Part shown: piece by piece, positions 41,595 through 50,394 of the stretch
Position numbering within the stretch: the first letter of the stretch is position 1
How the letters are laid out: the number at the start of each line of letters is the position of its first letter
Assembly (NCBI RefSeq): GCF_001676385.1
Contig: NZ_LYVJ01000002.1
Coordinates: forward strand, 186,001-250,000
DNA length: 64,000 nucleotides
Origin: Stenotrophomonas maltophilia
GTDB lineage: Bacteria > Pseudomonadota > Gammaproteobacteria > Xanthomonadales > Xanthomonadaceae
Direction: 5' to 3'
Translations under genes and position numbers: made by a program
Notes under the pieces: model-generated
The model's database searches: none
Told to the model about the DNA's origin: nothing
The model's input: only the letters and a program-made list of their open reading frames with translations

Positions 41595-42205
41595 GTAGCC
41601 GTCCCGCTGATTGTTTTATGCATCCTTGAGCATATCGGTCGCAGGGGATGAGACTTGAAAGGAACACATTCCTTACCGCCCGTACAAGATCGAACACCAC
41701 CGCACGCTTCATACATGGCCACCACATCTTGCGGTTGCAGGCACGAGCTCGTACACCGCCGCCCACACGTTGCACGTTAGGCTTAGGGCACATGGACTTT
41801 GATAGCGCTTCGTATGCGCTTTACATCCGCATGCGGGACCTCCAAAGCGCGCTTTCACGGCCAAGTCCCCGTGCAACCTCGCGGCCAATTTCGCCGTGGA
41901 TCAATGACAACTGCGGTTCACAACAATCGACATGATTATCCGGGTAGCCATCGAATCGACCATGTGTCATGTGGATCGTCATAAACACTGCATACATGGG
42001 CGAGCAATCTATACATCACAGTGATTGCCGGGAGGTTGCGCTCATAAGCGGCCTGCAGGATGCTCGCCAGGGCTCACCAGAAGCTCGCTGAGCGCGCCGC
42101 AGGACCGGCCAGCGACACCCCTACGCAAACACCGGTGGGATTCAGCACAGAGGCTTACAGATCATCCTCGATGACTCCGAGGCGCGCTCTCCACACAACC
42201 CCGGC
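41595..42205. other. 610-bp non-coding stretch
   Basis: No frame here has both a start signal and recognisable content. A few direct repeats of GCGCTCATAAG occur (about 42037 and 42397, and once at 33599), of unknown meaning. Confidence 0.45.
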
Positions 42206-42365
42206 TATAATTTTCTGCGCGTCCCCGAAGGGGCGCGCATCTGGACCCGAGGTGCGAGGGCCGAAGGCCCGAGTACCGATGGGACCAGTCACGGGACATC
42301 AACGTTGGCATCCCAATAAATATCTACCTTCTCAAAGAGAAGGTAGTTGCTCTTGATTTATAGCT
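42206..42365 (+). ncRNA. Candidate structured RNA with promoter-like TATAAT
   Basis: A perfect TATAAT (42206-42211) is followed by three hairpins: GCGCG-T-CCCC/GAA/GGGG-CGCGC (42217-42238), GGGCC-GAA-GGCCC (42258-42270) and CTACCTTCTC-AAA-GAGAAGGTAG (42324-42346). The last is a perfect 10-bp stem followed by T-rich TTGCTCTTGATTTA, which looks like a terminator. No coding frame fits the region. The GAA loops on GC-rich stems suggest a folded RNA; a DNA-level role such as an origin or oriT is also possible. Confidence 0.45.
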
Positions 42366-42423
42366 CTTATGGGGCCGCTGACAAGCAAGCTCGTTTGCGC
42401 TCATAAGACCTTATTGGCGCTCG

Positions 42424-43497
42424 CTATGCAGCCAGTTTTCGCCGTTGCTCCTCGCGATGCTTGCGCTGGCTGTTCCGGTTCTGCTCACGCCTCCTGTCCG
42501 CACGGGGATCGCCAGAGGCGCCTGCCGCGTTCAGCGCGCGTGTCACCTTCCGCTTTACGCTCGAGCACTGCACGGCGAATGGGCAGTTGTGACACGGCAT
42601 ATCCCGCACGTCGTTACGATTGCCGATGCACGCCGGAACGTATCCTTCAGGCGCGTCGTTGACCTCAGCAGGCACGGCGACCATCGCTAGCGCATCCCGG
42701 ACCATATCTGCTTCAAACATCGCCTTGGCACGCGCCTCTGTCAGCGGTCCACCAGCCCCAAGATATCGCGCCAATTGGGCGGAACGGTCCTTTGCATGCA
42801 ACACATCGGCACGCAATGCTCGCATTGCCGCAGCATGCACGGGATCTTCTCCAGACGGCTCCATAAAGAAGCGCCGATCCCAAGCGGGCAAGAACAACCG
42901 TTCACTAGCTTCAGCCCAGGTCGGATGTCCTCGCATCCATGCACCGAACAACTTCCCGGAAATCAGCTGGTTTGGCAATGGTGGGCGCTTCGCCTTCCGG
43001 CCCACGATCCATCGTTCCATGACGACCTCGCAGAACAGATCGTACGGCATTCCCAGTTCGTCAGCCTTCTGACGGGCCCGCCACAAGCTGGTAATAACCG
43101 CCCTGTCGTTCAATGCGAGACTTGGCGCACAGGGCTGCTTATGCGGCGCTTCGGAAAGGTCAAAGTGGCGCGCCCAAGCAGCACGGTACGCGGCGGTGTA
43201 TGCCTCCGTGAAGGCCTGCGTGGCCTGCACCGGGGACATGTAGCGGTTCCCGATCCAACGGTTGCGCAGCAACAATGCCTCTTTAGCAAGCAAGCCTTTA
43301 TCGATGTACGTGCGCTGGAAGACCAGCTCTCCCACCTGTCGCTCCACGGGATCAGCCGACTTCAGCGCGCGCTGATACGAGGCATCCCTGCTCTGCGCCT
43401 CCATCATGTTCTTCGCAGACGCCTTCTTTCGGGCCGGATTAGGCCGTTTTACCTTTGCCTTCCCGCCCGTCGCGCCTGACTCTTTGTTCCTAGCCAT
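42424..43497 (-). CDS. Island protein with WhiB-like cysteine spacing, function unknown
   Basis: The 357-residue protein has a strongly basic N-terminus (KAKVKRPNPARKKASAKN) and C-terminus (RADRRREQNRNSQRKHREEQ). Near the end lies a four-cysteine motif C-x11-C-x2-C-x5-C (ACIGNRNDVRDMPCHNCPFA then VQC), a spacing like the Fe-S cluster motif of WhiB-type regulators. A redox or metal-sensing DNA-binding role is possible but unproven. It is leftward, downstream of the gene at 43790. The 292 bases between them hold no gene. Confidence 0.6.
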   Translation of the reverse strand: MARNKESGATGGKAKVKRPNPARKKASAKNMMEAQSRDASYQRALKSADPVERQVGELVFQRTYIDKGLLAKEALLLRNRWIGNRYMSPVQATQAFTEAYTAAYRAAWARHFDLSEAPHKQPCAPSLALNDRAVITSLWRARQKADELGMPYDLFCEVVMERWIVGRKAKRPPLPNQLISGKLFGAWMRGHPTWAEASERLFLPAWDRRFFMEPSGEDPVHAAAMRALRADVLHAKDRSAQLARYLGAGGPLTEARAKAMFEADMVRDALAMVAVPAEVNDAPEGYVPACIGNRNDVRDMPCHNCPFAVQCSSVKRKVTRALNAAGASGDPRADRRREQNRNSQRKHREEQRRKLAA

Positions 43498-43789
43498 TCT
43501 CCTGCCCTCCTCGATAAAGACAGTGTTATACCGACCGGGCCGATGAAATCGCCGGTCTTCTGATGTTCACTAGCGCACGGCGCGCCCGGACGCTTTCGCT
43601 GCGGGCGCGCAATGGATTGGATGAGGGAACGGCCCCCAAGCGGTTGGATGGCGCTATCGCCAAATGTGACAGCCTGAACTTCACCTGGTCCCAGGCCATT
43701 CCTAGCCATCACGCTCCTTAGTGCCGTTAGGCGCAGAGGGGCCCCTCCGCACCCAACATGGTCGCCAAGGGCCGCTACCGGCTCGGGCC

Positions 43790-44242
43790 TCAGCGACTGA
43801 CGGCGTCGAGTTCCATCACGTGCAGCTGTACTTCAGCAGAGACAAGCATTGCAGGAGTGATGCGTTTCTTGCCGCAGTGGCGCAAGTAGGTCACAGCACG
43901 CTGAACGTAGTCGCGGTAGTTGATACCGGTCATGTCAACCATCTGGCGAGCTTTCCAGATCGCACGGAACATCGAGGCATCGCATACGCGCAGGTCGAAG
44001 CGACGGCCAGAGACACCCGTGTTCAGCTGGACCACCTTGGCGAACTCCATCGTTGCCTCAAAAGCAGTCATGTCGCGACAGGCAGAATCCCGTCGCGCCT
44101 TGCAGCAATCTTCCGCAGAAAGCGATTCCGGGCCCATGATTTCCTCGGCAATGCTGTACTGGGCGACGCGAGATGCCTCGTTACCTTCGCGCTGCGCAGC
44201 AAACAGGCGGGTGAAGCGCTCGATGCAGCTATTCTTCTTCAT
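43790..44242 (-). CDS. Conserved-looking island protein, unknown
   Basis: From the ATG at 44242 (MKKNSCIERFTRLFAAQREG, AAGGGA 8 bases upstream) the 150-residue product is mostly helical, with several cysteines. It shows a QMVDMTGINYRDYVQRAVTYL segment reminiscent of the DELGMPYDLFCEVVMERW segment in the next gene, so the two may share a small domain. It is divergent from the MarR-like gene, with 115 bases between. Confidence 0.6.
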   Translation of the reverse strand: MKKNSCIERFTRLFAAQREGNEASRVAQYSIAEEIMGPESLSAEDCCKARRDSACRDMTAFEATMEFAKVVQLNTGVSGRRFDLRVCDASMFRAIWKARQMVDMTGINYRDYVQRAVTYLRHCGKKRITPAMLVSAEVQLHVMELDAVSR

Positions 44243-44357
44243 TGAATTTTCCCTTCTTTTGTCGCGGTTGCCGGCGGCCTCCGTCAAAAGCAATATTGAG
44301 GGCGAATAATTTGGGGGACTCATTGAAGTCGAACAGTCCGCCAACCTAAAATGCGGT

Positions 44358-44855
44358 ATGGCAACCGCACCCTACACCCCCCTATCGCATGCTGAATTCA
44401 AGGAACTCCTGATCCTTGCTAATGACTTGACCGGGGAGTTGGATGCAGAGCTATTGCTATACAAGCCCATCAAGCTCTCCACCGCCGCGTTAATGGTGCT
44501 AGATGCGGTCGCTCGGGCCGATTCCTCCAAGGCAAGACCACTGACCCGAGCCAGCTTGGCCCGGCTCATGAAAGTTGCGCCTTCGTCGATGTCGTCTCTC
44601 GTCGCCCGATTGATCAGAGAAGAACTTCTAGAGGACAGGCCGTTGGATGACCGGTCTCGTGGACTTCAAATCAGGCAGGAGGGGCGAGTCCTGCTTGCCC
44701 AGGCAGCTGCTGACTGGAAGACTTGCTTTCAAAGGTCCAAATGCGATCTGTCGCCACTAGAGTGGCAACAAATGTTCGAGATGATCAAAAAGCTCAACAA
44801 TGCACGGGAGAAAAGGCGGATTGAGGAGAGGGCAAAGTACATGCGGGCTCCCTGA
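44358..44855 (+). CDS. MarR-like winged-helix regulator
   Basis: The 165-residue protein has a winged helix-turn-helix with RPLTRASLARLMKVAPSSMS as recognition part, SLVARLIREELLEDRPLDDR as wing, and flanking helices for dimerisation. MarR proteins repress divergently placed genes and respond to small ligands. The neighbour at 43790-44242 starts 115 bases away on the other strand and is the natural target. No clean operator palindrome was picked out. Confidence 0.7.
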   Translation: MATAPYTPLSHAEFKELLILANDLTGELDAELLLYKPIKLSTAALMVLDAVARADSSKARPLTRASLARLMKVAPSSMSSLVARLIREELLEDRPLDDRSRGLQIRQEGRVLLAQAAADWKTCFQRSKCDLSPLEWQQMFEMIKKLNNAREKRRIEERAKYMRAP

Positions 44856-45212
44856 TGTCACAGGCATACACGTAGCAGGCGATCACACGGCAGCGAGCAC
44901 GGTGCGTCATGCTATGTATGGAGTAATTCTGCCGACGACGCCACTTCGCCGCTTATGCACTGCGACTTTTGCGAACCACCTAGGACTTCGTGTTTTGGAC
45001 GCAACTCATCCGCATCCGCACTAAAAGCCCAATGTCTGCCAACGCGCACCAATCGCTGCACAAGGCTCGCCTGGTGAAGCAGCTACACCCCTGCATCGAC
45101 AGTCCTCGGACAGCCCAACATTGATCGGTAGCGCGATCCTATAGCGCCTACTCGATGCTGCTAACCCGGCGACTGAGACAGCAGCCAGATGGTGCATCAA
45201 CTGACATAGAAA
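44856..45212. other. Intergenic stretch without supported gene
   Basis: About 360 bases follow the MarR-like gene. Nothing with a start signal or family resemblance was seen. Confidence 0.5.
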
Positions 45213-45240
45213 GGCCCGCTGACGTTGCCATCAGCAGGCC
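45213..45240 (-). terminator. Terminator hairpin downstream of the zinc-ribbon membrane protein
   Basis: GGCCcGCTGA pairs with TCAGCaGGCC (one mismatch) around an 8-base loop. On the minus strand TTTCTATGTC follows. It lies 22 bases past the stop of the gene at 45263-45604. Confidence 0.7.
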
Positions 45241-45262
45241 CGGTTGGGATGCATTTAGTCCC

Positions 45263-45604
45263 TCAACGAGGGCGGATACCAAGCCCCAGGAACACAGCCC
45301 CAGCGATGGTCAGGGCTTGCCCCACTGCGAGCGCATGCATGTTGGCAATGTTGCGGTAGCCGCTTGCTGAGGGGTTGATCAGGAAGTAGAGCCCAATGGC
45401 GAGTGAAACTAGCCCCAATGCCACACACGCCGCTGTCGAGCCACACTCTTCCCTGGCATTCGCGCTCGCACGATTCGATTCAACAATTGCCTTGGGCAGG
45501 TTCGCATAGCACTTAGGACACTTCGCGGATGATCTACCCGAGGGGATGGCAGCACGGCAAGCAGGGCATTGATAAAGGTTAGTTGCTGAATCGCTGGTTT
45601 GCAT
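45263..45604 (-). CDS. Small zinc-ribbon membrane protein
   Basis: The 113-residue product opens with a four-cysteine ribbon C-x2-C-x13-C-x2-C (YQCPACRAAIPSGRSSAKCP then KCYANLP). Two hydrophobic helices follow (AACVALGLVSLAIGLYFLI and LAVGQALTIAGAVFLGLGI). Such proteins are common and mostly uncharacterised. It follows the exported-protein gene at 45644 by 39 bases and may be cotranscribed. Confidence 0.65.
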   Translation of the reverse strand: MQTSDSATNLYQCPACRAAIPSGRSSAKCPKCYANLPKAIVESNRASANAREECGSTAACVALGLVSLAIGLYFLINPSASGYRNIANMHALAVGQALTIAGAVFLGLGIRPR

Positions 45605-45643
45605 GTTCTCTCCTCCATGATTGGATGTGCGACGTTTCCGACA

Positions 45644-46177
45644 TCAGCCACCGGTTGAACTACTAATCTGAGCGTCCTTGACCAGATCACGCAGCGCAGC
45701 GCGCTGCTCGTCATCTAGGCTGTATTCGGTATCGCAGACCCGGACCTCGATCCTATTGGCACGGGCGAAGGCCCCTGCTTCTGCCAAGGTCATCTTCTTG
45801 CCGAAGGAAAGGATGGCGTACTCATATCGATTGAACGCCGGCATGTCGCTGGGAAGCGAAACAGCCCTTCCGTCCACAAGCATGTCAAAGCCTGTACCCG
45901 CACAGCGAACGTCATAGGACATGTTGAAGGTGACGATGGCCGAAACGGTGAAAGAGTCCGACTTCGTTACAGCGCGGTCTCCGTCTACCACGCTCTGTAG
46001 GCTCACAGAAATGCCCCTGCTGGTCTTGGACAGTTCCGATAGCTCCACTTTGGCCTCGTAGGAGGTTCGATCCTTGAAACGGTCGTATGACCGCTGTTGT
46101 TGAGCCACTACCTCCCCGGGAACAACAGCCGTCAGCACCAACGACATGACGGCAACACGCGTAATCCGGTTCTTCAT
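45644..46177 (-). CDS. Exported protein of unknown function
   Basis: The 177-residue product has a signal peptide (MKNRITRVAVMSLVLTAVVP, cleavage near VVA-QQ). The mature part has two cysteines that could form a disulphide (DVRCAGTG and EVRVCDTEYS) and no known domain. It is AT-poorer than the defence-type cargo. It lies upstream of the zinc-ribbon membrane protein in the same direction. Role unknown. Confidence 0.65.
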   Translation of the reverse strand: MKNRITRVAVMSLVLTAVVPGEVVAQQQRSYDRFKDRTSYEAKVELSELSKTSRGISVSLQSVVDGDRAVTKSDSFTVSAIVTFNMSYDVRCAGTGFDMLVDGRAVSLPSDMPAFNRYEYAILSFGKKMTLAEAGAFARANRIEVRVCDTEYSLDDEQRAALRDLVKDAQISSSTGG

Positions 46178-46326
46178 CCCAACGTCCCCGACTGAGCGCT
46201 GACGGGCCCGGCCACCCCTTGCAGCCAGTCACACCTCGCACAGCGTCATATACTGCTATGGTAATGACTTCTACTGATCAGGTATATGGCCCATACTGCT
46301 GCAGGTTCACAGACCGTTACCTCCGC

Positions 46327-46668
46327 GTGCCCTCGCCCACTGTCATTACTGCAACGTTTTCCAAGCGGCTCTCCGAAGCTCGAGCACTGCGCGGGCTCTC
46401 CCAGCGCGCGCTGGGGGCGCTGGTGGATAAGGACCAGGACAAGAACCGGGGTGCCGTGCTGATCAACAGGTACGAGCGCGAACGAAACCAAGCCGACATG
46501 ACCAAGGCTGCGGAGTTGGCCAAGGCATTGGATGTCCCGGTCGCCTACCTGTTCGCTGAGGACGATGACCTGGCTGCGGCGATCTTGGCTTTCGCCAAGC
46601 TTCCCTCTGGGGAGCGCCAAAGGATGCGGGAAGAGCTCGAGCGTTTGGCTGGGGAGCAGAGGGACTAG
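46327..46668 (+). CDS. XRE-family transcriptional regulator
   Basis: The helix-turn-helix region TFSKRLSEARALRGLSQRAL plus GALVDKDQDKNRGAVLINRY is a Cro/C1-type domain. It is followed by MTKAAELAKALDVPVAYLFA, the usual closing helix. The GTG at 46327 gives 113 residues; in-frame upstream starts exist (46261) and no strong ribosome binding site decides. It converges on the integrase gene, with 5 bases between the stops, and may regulate excision genes. Confidence 0.75.
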   Translation: MPSPTVITATFSKRLSEARALRGLSQRALGALVDKDQDKNRGAVLINRYERERNQADMTKAAELAKALDVPVAYLFAEDDDLAAAILAFAKLPSGERQRMREELERLAGEQRD

Positions 46669-46673
46669 CCCTC

Positions 46674-47876
46674 TCACGCCGCCAACTTGGCGACAGCCGC
46701 CGCCAGTGTGTCCGGGGCCAAGTGGGCGTAACGAAGAGTCATGGTGATGTCTGCATGACCCAAGAGCTCCCGGACGGTGTTCAGGTCCACGCCTGCCCGC
46801 ACCAAGCGGGATGCGAAATGATGGCGCAGATCATGGAAGCGGAACACTTCAATGCGGGCATCGGCTATGAGTTTTCCCCACCCCTTCTTGATGTCGGTCA
46901 CATCGAAGACCTTGCCTGCGCGGCGCTCGCCCGCTTGCCTAGCCCAACGCTGCAGAACTTCCATGGCTTCGGCATTCAACGGGATGTGGCGCTGCCTACC
47001 GGACTTGGCGTTCTCGGCTCGAATGGTCAGCATCTTTGCTTCCCAGTTGATGTCAGCCCAGCTCATCGACAACAGCTCACCACGTCTCATACCAGTATTA
47101 ATGGCTGTAAGAACCACCGGGGTCAGGTGATCGACGTACCCGTCCATCGGCAAATCAGGCAGAACCGCTTGCCGGTACTTACGTCGGGCCGCATTCGCGT
47201 TCGCCCTCCCCTCAACCCCAGCTAGATCGCGCGCTGCCAGCGCGGCCCGGAGCATCGCTTCTTCGTCCGAGGACAGGAACCGAACCACCTTGCGGCTAGC
47301 TGCTGATCGCTGACGCATGCCCATGAGGGGATTAGTCTCGATCAGCTTCCACTCAACGGCCCGCGACAAGGCAGACCGCAGGCAAGCAAAGTCGCGCGCT
47401 GCGGTAGCCTTGGTGACGGCATCAGGGCCAGTGATACGCCCACGCCACCAACGTTCCATCGTGGTCACATCAATGTCGATGATCTGACGGCGCAGCAGCC
47501 ACGGGAACACTGATCGGATGCGGTCCGGGTACTGACGACCGCCCTTGAGCTCAGCTATCGCCCACGGCTCGAAATGCTCGTTGAGCAGTGTTTCCAGCGT
47601 GCAACTAGTGGGCTTGGGCTTTGCGAGCGCAGGCAATCCCGACTGAACGTATTCAGCGACCGCTTGCCGGGCTTGGTCGCGGGCTTGATCAAGCGTCAGG
47701 TGCTCGACCGACCCCAAGGTACGCCGCTTACCGTGCGCCCAGGTCACGATCCAAGCTTTGTGACCTGATGGCTGCACTCGTAAGATCAGGCCACGAACCT
47801 GAGCGTCCCTGATCTCGTAGGGGCGATCTCGGGGCTCCGCCGTGAGAACTATGCGTTTGGTGAGCGCGGATGACAT
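46674..47876 (-). CDS. Tyrosine-type site-specific integrase of the island
   Basis: The 400-residue recombinase starts MSSALTKRIVLTAEPRDRPY. It has the N-terminal arm-binding domain of P4-type integrases (VQPSGHKAWIVTWAHGKRRT), a core-binding middle, and the catalytic domain with the first Arg in INTGMRRGELLSMSW, HDLRHHFASRLV, LGHADITMTLRYAHL and the nucleophile Tyr in that last segment. It presumably inserts the element into tRNA-Thr. An N-terminal relative is left at 34258-34535. Confidence 0.95.
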   Translation of the reverse strand: MSSALTKRIVLTAEPRDRPYEIRDAQVRGLILRVQPSGHKAWIVTWAHGKRRTLGSVEHLTLDQARDQARQAVAEYVQSGLPALAKPKPTSCTLETLLNEHFEPWAIAELKGGRQYPDRIRSVFPWLLRRQIIDIDVTTMERWWRGRITGPDAVTKATAARDFACLRSALSRAVEWKLIETNPLMGMRQRSAASRKVVRFLSSDEEAMLRAALAARDLAGVEGRANANAARRKYRQAVLPDLPMDGYVDHLTPVVLTAINTGMRRGELLSMSWADINWEAKMLTIRAENAKSGRQRHIPLNAEAMEVLQRWARQAGERRAGKVFDVTDIKKGWGKLIADARIEVFRFHDLRHHFASRLVRAGVDLNTVRELLGHADITMTLRYAHLAPDTLAAAVAKLAA

Positions 47877-47954
47877 TGATCGGTGTCTCGTAAGTGGCGA
47901 TAAGACCAACTTAGGACAGGATGCGAGGCGGTGTTTGGATGCGGATTGTCCGCA
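47598..47954. repeat. Direct repeat of integrase 5' end and promoter region, copy 2
   Basis: This matches 34258-34614 with scattered substitutions. Shared upstream words include CCAACTTAGGACAGGATGC and TGTTTGGATGCGGAT. The region could recombine homologously with copy 1, deleting 13.3 kb. Confidence 0.85.
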
Positions 47955-48026
47955 CTGAGGTTGCAGCGCCCAACCAAAGCCCACCCTCTCGTCAGTGCCA
48001 GGTCGCGCCCCCTCCCCCCTCCCCAC

Positions 48027-48068
48027 GGCACCTGGCACCTGGCACCTGGCACCTGGCACCTAGCACCT
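48027..48068. repeat. Tandem heptamer (GGCACCT)x6
   Basis: Five perfect GGCACCT copies and a sixth with one change (AGCACCT) lie between the divergent integrase and NTPase genes. The unit length of seven is not a multiple of three and argues against coding. It may be a slippage-prone or protein-binding spacer. The remaining 323 bases to the NTPase start hold no gene. Confidence 0.85.
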
Positions 48069-48391
48069 GGCAACCATCACACCCCATACTTCGCTGTCAG
48101 GTCATCGAGGCCAAGCCACCTGCCTCTCAGGCCATTCGCAGATAGCATCTACGGCTGGATGTAGGCGCTTCGTTCGCGCTCGATGACTTACCCACAGGGG
48201 TGGACGTTGCCGCATCCCGACCATTGAATTGGCACTTTGGTCAAGGATGAGACCTAGCCTTTCACGTAGCCGCAGCTTATTGACCGGAAGCGTCTGGTAC
48301 TTTTTCCCCGAAATTCCGAGTCAAAAATCAATGGCAGACTTTGGCCATCGAACCAGCAATAATGTGATCTAGAGGAAAGCAAAGGAGCAGC

Positions 48392-49897
48392 ATGGTGTCA
48401 GTCGATTTCGATGCGTTTACGCAGGGACTTGGTCTTACCAAGTATCCATTTTCGGTTTTCACCGCCGAGGAAGAGAAGGAGTTCTTAAGCGACGCCTTTG
48501 TTCGACCTCTCGCCTACTCTCCAGCTGTGCAAGCAGCAACGAGCCGGAAGAATATATTCCTATATGGCGACAGGGGGACAGGGAAGACCGCCCTCCTTTT
48601 TGAGTTGGTGAAGGCAAGCGGGCCAGGATCGATCGTCGCTCAGATCACGGACTTCTCTGCAATTCCGATCACACCAAGTCAATCCGACATTTACAGCCTC
48701 TACATATCGACCCTCGCAAACGCGCTCCTGAAGCGCCTGCTACCGACGATGGCCAATTTTCGCCGGCCCTACAAGCTGACGAAGCATGACAAGGTGCTTA
48801 TCTCATATCTGCTGCAGCACCATACGTCAACCCTCTCGCGCAACGCGTTGATGGACGATCTCCGGAGCGTACAGCACCACCGAATGAAGAGATGGGCCGC
48901 TAGTACATTCAATTTCTTCAGAAGCCTTCTCAACTCTGCTGCGGGAGCAGCAGTCGACATGCTGTCTGAGACAGTAAGCAAGTCGCTAGGGCTTCCACAG
49001 CCGACGCTTGGAGGTGCAAAAGAGTACCTGCAAGCTATTGATCTGAGCGTGGACAGCACATTGGACGAAGCAAGAGCCAATCTCGTGGTACTTCAACAGA
49101 CCGTAGCGCTTTGCAAGAAGGTGGGAATGGAAAGCCTCACCTTGGTGGTCGACCGTATTGATGAGGACTCAAGGCTTCGCAACGACTCCGAACTAATTGC
49201 GGACTTCTTGAGGCCATTCCTTACCGAGAACGACATTTTCTATCAACAGGACTTGCACTTCATCTTCTCGATCTGGAGTGTTCCATTCCAAAAGGTCAAG
49301 CCCGACTTTCGATCCAATAAATTCTGTGTAGAGCAAGTCCGATGGGAGCCTGACGAACTTCTCAACATCCTGGACAAACGCCTGGAGCTTCACTCTGACG
49401 GCAAGATAGTCGCATATGCACAGGTTGTCGATGACGCCGCTATCTTCCGCGAAAAGGTTCTTCCGCTGGCAAACGCCAATCCGAGGGACCTGTGGCAGCT
49501 AATGAATCGAATCATCCGGGAGCAATATGCCCAAGACAGCACCTCGCATGTGATCACAACTGCAGCGATGGAAAGCGGTATTCGTCGTTTCGTCAAAGAA
49601 TTCACCTTCTTCGAGTACTACCCTCGAAAAAAAGATGCGCGCGCGAATAGTTTGGACGTCTACTCCTACATCGCACATCTGAACAAGCTAGTTGATATCA
49701 GATTTACTACCAACAGCTTGAATGCCGCAGCAGGCACCGGAAGTTCAACCCAGAACTACATCGTAAGCATGGAGTCGATTGGTCTGGTCCGCCGGTGTGA
49801 GGAGAAGGGCCCCAATGGCTCTACCCTTTACGAGATCCGGGACCCGAAGGTCCGTTTTGCGGTTGAGAACAACTTAGAGATCCGACGGGACGCTTAA
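48392..49897 (+). CDS. P-loop NTPase with C-terminal winged helix, probable defence sensor
   Basis: The 501-residue protein has Walker A GDRGTGKT (59-66) and a Walker B-type LTLVVDRIDED (249-259), with the acidic pair needed for hydrolysis. The middle is helical and the C-terminus (IVSMESIGLVRRCEEKGPNG, STLYEIRDPKVRFAV) looks like a winged helix. The layout fits STAND/AAA-type ATPases used as sensors in phage defence, though I cannot name the family. It starts an operon with a HEPN-type gene 47 bases downstream. Confidence 0.65.
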   Translation: MVSVDFDAFTQGLGLTKYPFSVFTAEEEKEFLSDAFVRPLAYSPAVQAATSRKNIFLYGDRGTGKTALLFELVKASGPGSIVAQITDFSAIPITPSQSDIYSLYISTLANALLKRLLPTMANFRRPYKLTKHDKVLISYLLQHHTSTLSRNALMDDLRSVQHHRMKRWAASTFNFFRSLLNSAAGAAVDMLSETVSKSLGLPQPTLGGAKEYLQAIDLSVDSTLDEARANLVVLQQTVALCKKVGMESLTLVVDRIDEDSRLRNDSELIADFLRPFLTENDIFYQQDLHFIFSIWSVPFQKVKPDFRSNKFCVEQVRWEPDELLNILDKRLELHSDGKIVAYAQVVDDAAIFREKVLPLANANPRDLWQLMNRIIREQYAQDSTSHVITTAAMESGIRRFVKEFTFFEYYPRKKDARANSLDVYSYIAHLNKLVDIRFTTNSLNAAAGTGSSTQNYIVSMESIGLVRRCEEKGPNGSTLYEIRDPKVRFAVENNLEIRRDA

Positions 49898-49944
49898 TCT
49901 TGATCCGTCTCGAGACTAGAAAGCTTGGCATTGGGAGTTAAGGG

Positions 49945-50394
49945 ATGACAGACGCTATAAGTGTGTCCAAGGACGAGGTCCAACGAAGGGTACTAGACAA
50001 GATGACCGAGTACGAAGAGCGTTCGGTCTTCGAACAGTATGCAATTTTCATGGGTAAATCTCAGCTCCTTGAGCTAGCACTCAAGGGCTTACTGGCTCGC
50101 ATTTCCGATATCCAATTCGACAGCATGGAGCGCTGGACGCTAGGGCAAACCAAGAGCGAGCTTGAAAGGAAGGGGCTTCGCCCGGACTTCATACATTTCC
50201 TCAAAAGCGTCGTCAGCCATCGCAATAGCATGGCCCACGAGTTCTTGGCCAACATGGCCATATCAAGATCCATAGCTAGTTTCAGCGATCGCAAGATCCA
50301 AGGAGAGCTGAGCAAAGCCCTCTACGAACTTGAACACTTGATTCTATTTTTTGACTGGTGCGAAGAACATGACGCCTGGCTACCTGCAGCTTGA
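49945..50394 (+). CDS. HEPN-domain protein, probable RNase partner
   Basis: The 149-residue all-helical protein has the HEPN catalytic motif R-N-x3-H as RNSMAH (93-98), preceded by FIHFLKSVVSH and by GKSQLLELALKGLLARISD in the first half. HEPN proteins are usually metal-independent RNases that act in toxin-antitoxin and abortive-infection systems, normally as dimers. Pairing with an upstream P-loop NTPase suggests a sensor-effector unit; that is inference. The next gene overlaps its end by 26 bases. Confidence 0.65.
   Translation: MTDAISVSKDEVQRRVLDKMTEYEERSVFEQYAIFMGKSQLLELALKGLLARISDIQFDSMERWTLGQTKSELERKGLRPDFIHFLKSVVSHRNSMAHEFLANMAISRSIASFSDRKIQGELSKALYELEHLILFFDWCEEHDAWLPAA

Noticed and set aside
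48027..48068. CRISPR array
   Set aside because: The heptamers are contiguous with no spacers. No repeat-spacer pattern or cas gene was seen anywhere in the window.
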